From assembly GCA_017553505.1 (NCBI GenBank), contig JAFZLD010000003.1, forward strand, positions 145,650-209,649: DNA of 64,000 bases. The letters run 5' to 3'. Source of the stretch: Lachnospiraceae bacterium (GTDB lineage: Bacteria > Bacillota > Clostridia > Lachnospirales > Lachnospiraceae). The position numbers and the translations under genes were made by a program. The notes under the pieces are model-generated. The model saw only the letters and a list, made by a program, of their open reading frames with translations, was not told where the DNA came from and searched no databases. Numbering within the stretch: the stretch's first letter is position 1; each line of letters starts with the position of its first letter. Positions 58,518 to 64,000 of the stretch are shown piece by piece.

Positions 58518-60320
58518 ATGCCCATGAGATTAACCGGAATGTACTCCGGACTTGACACAGACTCTGTCATCAAGGAATTGGTTAAGGCCAAATCCACCAA
58601 AGTTGACAAAGCCAAGAAATCAAAAACAAAAACAGAGTGGAAGCAGGAAGCGTGGACGGATTTAAACAAGAAGATCAAAAACCTCTTCTCCGGCACACTT
58701 TCCAATTTGCGTTTCTCCACTACTTATAAGAAGAAGACCACCAGCGTCAGCAACAGCTCTGCGGTATCCGTAATCACCGGCGATTCGGCCATGAACGGAG
58801 TTCAGAGTCTTTCGGTGACCGGTCTTGCCAAGTCAGGCTACCTTACAGGCGCAGTTCTTAAGACTCAGGACGGCACCAAGGTCAAAGAAGACACCAAGAT
58901 AAGCGACCTTAAGCACGGAACCCTTTCACTGGGTGAAGGTGATGCAGTGGGTGGTTCTTTTACCGTTACCGTTAACGGCAAGACTACCAATATCGATATC
59001 ACCGCCGACACTACCATTAAAGATGTAGTGGGCAAGCTTAACGATGCGGGCGTAAGCGCTAACTTCGATGAGAAGAACCAGCGTATCTTCATCGCCAGCG
59101 CACAGAGCGGTAAGGATTATGACTTCGCCATCACTGCCAATGAAGCAGGCGGCTTCGCAGCACTCAGCTTCCTTGGAATCAATACATCGCTTAGTGATGC
59201 AGAGAACGCCAAGACTAAGGCAGAGTATGATAGCCTCGTGGCACTTAAAGAAACGTTTGCCGGCAAGGTTGTATACAACAACGGCAATGAAGCAGACGGC
59301 ATCGACTACGAAGCTACAATGGCTAACATCGATGTTGACAGCGCCCTCTACAAGGCCATCAAGGCTAACATGCCTTCGGGCTCCGATGATGCATACTCAA
59401 CCGGTATCGATAATCTGTTAAGAAGAGCGGATTATGCGGAAGAAGTTCTTAGCTACAATGCAGCTTCTTTTAACTCGGGCTCCAGAATTGCGGCCGAGAA
59501 CGCAACCATCGTTCTTAATGGTGAAACATACGAATCCAACAACAATAACATAGAAGTAAACGGTCTTACCTTCACATGTTTAAGTAAGGCTAACGATATT
59601 ACAATCACCACTCAGGAAGATACCGACGGTATCTACGACCTCATCCGTGATTTCATAAAGCAGTACAACGAAATCATTAACCAGATGGACAAGCTCTACA
59701 ACGCAGACGCAGCAAAGGGCTACGAGCCTCTTACGGATGAAGAGAAAGAAGAAATGTCCGACAAGGAAGTAGAGAAGTGGGAGCAGAAGATCAAAGATTC
59801 CATTTTAAGAAAAGACTCCACTCTCGGAACACTTTCTTCGGCCATGAAAGAAGCTATGTTAAGCGGTTTCGAAGTTAACGGTAATAAGATGTTCTTATCC
59901 GACTTCGGTATCGAGACTCTCGGTTACTTCCTCGCTCCCGAGAATGAAAAGAACGCTTTCCACATCGCGGGCGATGACAAGGACAACGAGACTTCCGGCA
60001 AGGCCGACAAGCTTAAGAGCATGATAGCAACCGATTCCGATACGGTAGTAAGCTTCTTTACCCAGCTCGCAAGAGAAGTCTACGGTAAGATGGACAAGCT
60101 TAGTTCAAGCTCCGATTATACCACAAAGGGCTCTTTCTTCGAGGACAAGAAGTATAAGGCTGACATTACCGATTACGAATCTAAGATTAAAGAACTTGAA
60201 GCCAAGCTTGCAGACTACGAGGACAAGTACTATGCGAAGTTCTCTAAGATGGAAGTGGCGCTTTCCAAGCTTCAGAACTCCACCAACTCATTGATTTCAA
60301 TGTTCGGCGGCAGTCAGTAA
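58518..60320 (+). CDS. fliD: Flagellar filament cap protein FliD
   Basis: 600 residues. It opens with the FliD N-terminal motif RLTGMYSGLDTDSVIKELVKAKSTKVDK (in pieces), and has the FliD_C part (GIYDLIRDFIKQYNEIINQMDKLYNADAAKGYEPLTDEEKEEMSDKEVEKWEQKIK, in pieces) and a long C-terminal coiled coil. FliD caps the growing filament and folds exported flagellin. The variable middle (about 210-330) is probably the exposed domain. AAGGAGG precedes the ATG. The chaperone gene fliS comes next. Confidence 0.93.
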   Translation: MPMRLTGMYSGLDTDSVIKELVKAKSTKVDKAKKSKTKTEWKQEAWTDLNKKIKNLFSGTLSNLRFSTTYKKKTTSVSNSSAVSVITGDSAMNGVQSLSVTGLAKSGYLTGAVLKTQDGTKVKEDTKISDLKHGTLSLGEGDAVGGSFTVTVNGKTTNIDITADTTIKDVVGKLNDAGVSANFDEKNQRIFIASAQSGKDYDFAITANEAGGFAALSFLGINTSLSDAENAKTKAEYDSLVALKETFAGKVVYNNGNEADGIDYEATMANIDVDSALYKAIKANMPSGSDDAYSTGIDNLLRRADYAEEVLSYNAASFNSGSRIAAENATIVLNGETYESNNNNIEVNGLTFTCLSKANDITITTQEDTDGIYDLIRDFIKQYNEIINQMDKLYNADAAKGYEPLTDEEKEEMSDKEVEKWEQKIKDSILRKDSTLGTLSSAMKEAMLSGFEVNGNKMFLSDFGIETLGYFLAPENEKNAFHIAGDDKDNETSGKADKLKSMIATDSDTVVSFFTQLAREVYGKMDKLSSSSDYTTKGSFFEDKKYKADITDYESKIKELEAKLADYEDKYYAKFSKMEVALSKLQNSTNSLISMFGGSQ

Positions 60321-60346
60321 TTCAAGGATGATAAGGAGAAGACTTT

Positions 60347-60724
60347 ATGCCTTTACCTAACGCTTATGCGCAGTACAACAACAGTAAAATATTAACCGCG
60401 TCTCCTGCGGAGCTTACCCTTCTTTTATATGAAGGCGCTATTAAGTTTTGCAATATTGCAATTCTTAAGATAGAGCAAAATGACGTGGAAGGCGCTCACA
60501 ACAATATCGTGAGAGTCGAGAAGATTATAGATTACTTCCGCGAGACTCTGGACATGAAGTATCCGGTTGCAGAGGATTTCGAGCGAGTATACGTATACTT
60601 AACGAGAAGACTTCTTGAAGCCAATACTCACAAGGACAAAGAAATCGTGGAAGAAGTAGCTACACATTTACGTTCTATGCGCGACACATGGAAAGAAGTA
60701 ATGAAGCAGGCGAAGGTATCTTAA
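60347..60724 (+). CDS. fliS: Flagellin export chaperone FliS
   Basis: 125 residues, all helical, with the FliS signature NAYAQYNNSKILTASPAELTLLLYEGAIKF and the later DMKYPVAEDFERVYVYLTRRLLEANTHKD (in pieces). FliS binds the C-terminus of flagellin in the cytosol to keep it export-ready; two flagellin genes lie just downstream. AGGAGAAG precedes the ATG. The next gene starts directly after the stop. Confidence 0.94.
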   Translation: MPLPNAYAQYNNSKILTASPAELTLLLYEGAIKFCNIAILKIEQNDVEGAHNNIVRVEKIIDYFRETLDMKYPVAEDFERVYVYLTRRLLEANTHKDKEIVEEVATHLRSMRDTWKEVMKQAKVS

Positions 60725-61174
60725 ATGTCTAATACTTACGTAACGGCTCTTATCGAGAGCCTTGAAAAGAAAAACAAGGTTCTCGATGAGATACTTAAGA
60801 AAAATGAAGAGCAGGCTGCATTGTTGAAAGAATCGGAGTTTTCTTTTGACAAATTCGACAAGAGTACCGAAGAGAAGGGTGTCTTAATCTACAGACTCGA
60901 GAAGTTAGACGAAGGATTCGAGGCTTTCTACGAGAAGGTAAAGGCGGAACTTGATTCGGATCGCGAGAAATATAAGTCGTCGATACTAAAGATGCAGATG
61001 CTTATCACCGATATAACAGATAAGAGCAGCAAGATTCAGGCAGGTGAAGCCCGCAACAAAGCAGCGTTGGAAGCGTTCTTTAAAGGCGAGCGCGAGAAGC
61101 TCAAGGCCGGACGCTCCGGTGTCAATGCAGTCAAGAGCTACAACCGGGCCATGAACATGCTGAATAATAATTAA
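60725..61174 (+). CDS. FliT-like flagellar protein (putative chaperone)
   Basis: 149 residues, almost fully helical with heptads: ALIESLEKKNKVLDEILKKNEEQAALLKE, then KGVLIYRLEKLDEGFEAFYEKVKAEL and ARNKAALEAFFKGEREKLKAGRSGVNAVKSYNRAMNM (in pieces). It sits where fliT lies in many flagellar operons, with no gap to fliS (the stop is followed immediately by ATG). A FliT- or FlgN-like chaperone role for FliD or flagellin export is inferred from that position and the helical build; the sequence itself gives no clear motif. Confidence 0.75.
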   Translation: MSNTYVTALIESLEKKNKVLDEILKKNEEQAALLKESEFSFDKFDKSTEEKGVLIYRLEKLDEGFEAFYEKVKAELDSDREKYKSSILKMQMLITDITDKSSKIQAGEARNKAALEAFFKGEREKLKAGRSGVNAVKSYNRAMNMLNNN

Positions 61175-61196
61175 CCAAAAATTATCAAGTTTGGTG

Positions 61197-61223
61197 TTAA
61201 TTCGATGGCAATGCCGTCGATAT
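61197..61223 (+). promoter_or_regulatory. Sigma-28-like promoter of the flagellin genes
   Basis: TTAA-N15-GTCGATAT, with the shared extension CGATATATAA seen also before flaG and flgL. It lies 137 bases before the flagellin start, leaving a long leader that includes a GAGATG/CATCTC hairpin and the CsrA-type hairpin. Confidence 0.7.
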
Positions 61224-61311
61224 ATAATACACATGAGATGTAACATCTCGAAACTATGAACATGGTGGACTCTTAAGACGCACGGATTAAGCTCCATCGC
61301 ACAAACTTTAA

Positions 61312-61327
61312 GCGACAAGGATGTCGC
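61312..61327 (+). promoter_or_regulatory. CsrA-type hairpin in the first flagellin leader
   Basis: A perfect 6-bp stem, GCGACA with TGTCGC, presents AGGA in the loop. The stretch ACAAGGATGT equals the core of the known CsrA selection consensus (ACARGGAUGU). The ribosome site CAAGGAGG, a second GGA site, follows 17 bases on; two-site binding is the known mode at hag in Bacillus. Confidence 0.8.
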
Positions 61328-61359
61328 GCATTACACATATTTTCAAGGAGGAAAATAAT

Positions 61360-62607
61360 ATGGTAGTACAACACAATTTAACAGCGATGAACTCTAACAG
61401 AATGTTAGGCATCACATCCAAGTCACAGGCCAAGGCTACAGAGAAGCTTTCATCCGGTTACAAGATTAACCGAGCAGCTGACGATGCAGCAGGCTTATCT
61501 ATTTCCGAAAAAATGCGTAAGCAGATCAGAGGTCTTACACAGGCTTCCGCTAACGCTCAGGACGGTATCTCAGCAGTTCAGACAGCAGAAGGTGCACTTA
61601 CAGAAGTACACGATATGCTTCAGCGTATGAACGAACTTGCAGTTAAGGCTGCAAACGGCACTAACAGTAAAGACGACCGTGATTATATCCAGGCCGAAGT
61701 TGACCAGTTAGTAACCGAAATCGATCGTGTATCAACCACCACAAAGTTCAATGAAACATATTTGTTAAAGGGTACCAACGGTACTGAACCCGGTAAGCTT
61801 ACTTTCGCTACTGCTAAGACTGAACTTGGACTTGGTAATGCAGTAAACTTTGACAGCGACGGTATCGTTACCACAGATACTAAGTCAGCAGATCAGGGTT
61901 CAACAGGTGCTGCTACAACAGGTCAGATGGCAGTTAACACTGTAACTATTAATTCTGTTACATATGCTTATTTACATTCATTTGAAAAAGGCACAGCAGA
62001 TACCGGTCTTAAGACTGAAGATGAATTGGTAGACGCTTATAAGACTGCAAATGCTACAACAAAGACATTTACAGACATAAATAAGTTCGCAGCAGCAATT
62101 AAAGCTGATAACGGCAAGGCAGTTAAAGACGTTACAGCAAGCATCAATGATGATGATAAAATCGATCTTAAGCTTACTGCATTCTCAGACCTCAACAAGG
62201 GTCTTGATGTAAGCTTACACGTAGGCGCTGATTCTACTAAGGACAACAAGATTGGTCTTACAATCGAAATGATGTCCGCTAGAGGTCTCAACGTTAACGG
62301 TATCAGAGTTGACGGCGCAGACGATACCAATGCTACAAAGGCTATCGACACCATCAAGGCTGCAATCCAGAAGGTATCCGAGCAAAGATCTGCTCTCGGT
62401 GCTGTTCAGAACAGACTTGATCACACCATCAACAACCTTGACAACGTTGTAGAGAACACCACAAGTGCTGAATCTGCTATCCGTGATACAGATATGGCTA
62501 CTCAGATGGTAAGCTACTCTAACAACAACATCCTTGCACAGGCAGGACAGGCAATGCTTGCACAGGCTAACCAGTCTAACCAGGGCGTACTTAGCTTACT
62601 TGGTTAA
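61360..62607 (+). CDS. fliC: Flagellin, first copy
   Basis: 415 residues. The N-terminal D0/D1 region starts MVVQHNLTAMNSNRMLG and includes KLSSGYKINRAADDAAGLSISEKMRKQIRGL (in pieces). The C-terminal D1/D0 region ends RDTDMATQMVSYSNNNILAQAGQAMLAQANQSNQGVLSLL. The middle (about 150-310) is Thr- and Ala-rich and unlike the second copy, as expected of the exposed domain. The true start is the ATG at 61360 with CAAGGAGG eight bases ahead; an in-frame ATG 39 bases upstream lies before the ribosome site. FliS, FliW and CsrA genes lie upstream. Expression is likely set by sigma-28 and CsrA. Confidence 0.95.
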   Translation: MVVQHNLTAMNSNRMLGITSKSQAKATEKLSSGYKINRAADDAAGLSISEKMRKQIRGLTQASANAQDGISAVQTAEGALTEVHDMLQRMNELAVKAANGTNSKDDRDYIQAEVDQLVTEIDRVSTTTKFNETYLLKGTNGTEPGKLTFATAKTELGLGNAVNFDSDGIVTTDTKSADQGSTGAATTGQMAVNTVTINSVTYAYLHSFEKGTADTGLKTEDELVDAYKTANATTKTFTDINKFAAAIKADNGKAVKDVTASINDDDKIDLKLTAFSDLNKGLDVSLHVGADSTKDNKIGLTIEMMSARGLNVNGIRVDGADDTNATKAIDTIKAAIQKVSEQRSALGAVQNRLDHTINNLDNVVENTTSAESAIRDTDMATQMVSYSNNNILAQAGQAMLAQANQSNQGVLSLLG

Positions 62608-62634
62608 GTAAAAAGTTCTAACTTATGGTCCTAT

Positions 62635-62658
62635 CCGCCTCCTCTTCGGAGGGGGCGG
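62635..62658 (+). other. UUCG-capped hairpin after the first flagellin gene
   Basis: A 10-bp stem closes the stable C(UUCG)G tetraloop. The sequence after it (TTAATGGG) has no T run, so complete termination is doubtful; it may protect the 3' end of the flagellin mRNA while letting some transcripts read into the second copy. Confidence 0.65.
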
Positions 62659-62677
62659 TTAATGGGATAGATTTATC

Positions 62678-62726
62678 CCCTGCTATTACTAAGGCAGATA
62701 CCTTGAAGGCCTTAGTAATGGCAGGG
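62678..62726 (+). other. 18-bp stem-loop in the flagellin intergenic leader
   Basis: The arms 62678-62695 and 62709-62726 pair over 18 bp with one T-G (U-G) pair, around a 13-base loop. Together with the UUCG hairpin and the CsrA-type hairpin this makes the 226-base gap highly structured. No sigma-28 promoter is visible in it, so the second flagellin may be read from the first promoter. Confidence 0.6.
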
Positions 62727-62785
62727 AACATTTCCCGGCGAGGGGCGTGCGACTCTGGCCATTACAACTTAATACGGTAACAAAA

Positions 62786-62801
62786 GCGACATGGAAGTCG
62801 T
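62786..62801 (+). promoter_or_regulatory. CsrA-type hairpin in the second flagellin leader
   Basis: GCGAC pairs with GTCGT (one G-U pair) and presents ATGGAA in the loop. The following leader and ribosome site (CAAGGAGG) are the same as in the first flagellin gene. Confidence 0.65.
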
Positions 62802-62833
62802 GTAACACACATATTTTCAAGGAGGAAAATAAC

Positions 62834-64000
62834 ATGGTAGTACAACACAATTTAACAGCAATGAACTCCAACAGAATGTTGGGAATCACTTCAAAGTCAC
62901 AGGCTAAGGCAACAGAAAAGCTTTCATCCGGTTACAAGATTAACCGTGCAGCTGATGACGCAGCAGGCTTATCAATTTCCGAAAAGATGCGTAAGCAGAT
63001 CAGAGGTCTTACACAGGCTTCAGCTAACGCTCAGGACGGTATTTCAGCAGTACAGACAGCAGAAGGTGCACTCACAGAAGTACACGATATGCTTCAGAGA
63101 ATGAACGAGCTTGCAGTTAAGGCAGCTAACGGAACCAATTCTCAGGATGACCGTGATTACATCCAGGCAGAAGTTAACCAGCTTGTAACAGAAATCGATC
63201 GTGTATCCACAACAACCAAGTTCAACGAGACTTATTTGTTAAAGGGTACCAACGGAACCGAACCCGGTAAGCTTACCTATGTTAAGGCCGGCACAGTTGA
63301 TGGACTTTCTGAAGCAGGTCTTCTTGCAGGTGATGGCGTTGAGAAGATTACCGGCGATGATGGCGATTCTGTAACTGCAGCAGCAACAGGTCAGTATACT
63401 ACTAAGAAGATTGAGTTAGGTGGCAAGGAATTTCACTATGTTGATTCTTTCACAAAGGGAACAAATGCCGATGCTAAATCTTTACAGGATATCGTAGCTG
63501 ATCTTAACAAGAACAGCGGCACCACAAATAAGTTCTATGCTACCGATATGAGTAAGCTTGGCGAACTTATTAAGAGAGAGAACACTGCAGACGTTAAGAA
63601 TGCAAGTGTTGACCTTGAAGGTACAACGCTCGTTGCTAAAGTTTCTGCATTCGCAGATCTTAACAAGGGCCTTGATATGAGTCTCCATGTAGGTGCTGAC
63701 TCTACTAAGGATAACAAGATTGGTCTTACAATCGAGAACTTATCCGCAAGAGGTCTTGGCATTAACGGACTTGAAGTGAACGGCGCTGACGATAGCAAGG
63801 CAACAAAGGCTATCGACACCATCAAGGCTGCAATCCAGAAGGTATCCGAACAGCGTTCAGCTCTCGGTGCAGTTCAGAACAGACTTGATCACACTATCAA
63901 CAACCTTGACAACGTTGTAGAGAACACCACAAGTGCTGAATCTGCTATCCGTGATACAGATATGGCTACTCAGATGGTAAGCTACTCTAACAACAACATC
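62834..64000 (+). CDS. fliC: Flagellin, second copy (cut by window end)
   Basis: 389 residues are visible; the frame is open at the window edge. The first 150 residues are nearly identical to the first flagellin (same MVVQHNLTAMNSNRMLG start and the SGYKINRAADDAAGLS block), and the D1/D0 C-terminal part after about residue 330 is also nearly the same. The central region (about 155-320) is different, so the pair arose by duplication with divergence of the exposed domain or by conversion of the ends. The ATG has the same CAAGGAGG site, and a CsrA-type hairpin precedes it. The last few residues and the terminator lie outside. Confidence 0.95.
   Translation, partial: MVVQHNLTAMNSNRMLGITSKSQAKATEKLSSGYKINRAADDAAGLSISEKMRKQIRGLTQASANAQDGISAVQTAEGALTEVHDMLQRMNELAVKAANGTNSQDDRDYIQAEVNQLVTEIDRVSTTTKFNETYLLKGTNGTEPGKLTYVKAGTVDGLSEAGLLAGDGVEKITGDDGDSVTAAATGQYTTKKIELGGKEFHYVDSFTKGTNADAKSLQDIVADLNKNSGTTNKFYATDMSKLGELIKRENTADVKNASVDLEGTTLVAKVSAFADLNKGLDMSLHVGADSTKDNKIGLTIENLSARGLGINGLEVNGADDSKATKAIDTIKAAIQKVSEQRSALGAVQNRLDHTINNLDNVVENTTSAESAIRDTDMATQMVSYSNNNI

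Overview
The window looks like a chromosome segment of a motile, anaerobic, plant-glycan-using Lachnospiraceae bacterium (Butyrivibrio/Roseburia/Lachnospira type). The reasons are family-level and inferred: YesM/YesN-type two-component regulation, LplB/YtcP-type sugar permeases, MsmX-type shared ATPases, many carbohydrate esterases, FliW-CsrA flagellar control with a sigma-28 promoter matching the consensus, and tandem flagellins. No species call is possible from the sequence alone.

Layout. 1-5.4 kb: tail of a GH3 beta-glucosidase, an unknown lipoprotein, a CstA-type peptide/pyruvate transporter with a membrane partner, and a ThrH-type HAD phosphatase. 5.5-11 kb: a signalling block with two GGDEF proteins, tRNA-Gly(CCC) and a hybrid histidine kinase read from just behind the tRNA. 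11-16.1 kb: a ROK sugar kinase, a mazEF toxin-antitoxin pair with a 30-bp perfect palindromic operator, a methyltransferase, a small secreted protein and a large lipoprotein with a solute-binding C-terminus; parts of this block are visibly AT-rich. 16.2-19.9 kb: a heterodimeric ABC exporter. 20-29.8 kb: esterases, an MsmX-type ATPase, and a four-gene operon (SGNH acetylesterase, CE2 esterase, P-loop kinase, GH13_18 phosphorylase), followed by a tandem array of about 63-bp palindromic repeats and a type-B carboxylesterase.

30-41.8 kb: a glycan-uptake locus made of a solute-binding lipoprotein, a sensor kinase/AraC-type regulator pair, a membrane-tethered unknown, two permeases, a serine hydrolase, a YesL-type membrane protein, a short MsmX-like ATPase and an old-yellow-enzyme reductase. 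The same sequence motif precedes the binding-protein gene and the permease genes, which suggests that the embedded two-component system controls both. 41.8-47.3 kb: a GH2 glycosidase, a third GGDEF protein and a small conserved protein, bracketed by two members of a long palindromic element family whose 26-bp outer stems differ at five positions, all five compensated on the other arm. A third, unrelated palindromic element follows.

47.3-64 kb: late flagellar genes flgM-flgN-flgK-flgK2, then (after an oppositely oriented sugar ABC importer) flgL-fliW-csrA, flaG-fliD-fliS-fliT-like, and two flagellins, the second cut by the window end. Sigma-28-type promoters precede flgM, flgL (weak), flaG and the first flagellin. 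The flaG and both flagellin leaders carry a small hairpin that presents GGA in its loop just upstream of the Shine-Dalgarno sequence, as expected of CsrA targets.

The most unusual content is non-coding: the covarying palindromic elements (41.8 and 46.7 kb), the third long palindrome (47.0 kb) and the 63-bp hairpin array (27.7 kb). I could not assign any of them to a known family.
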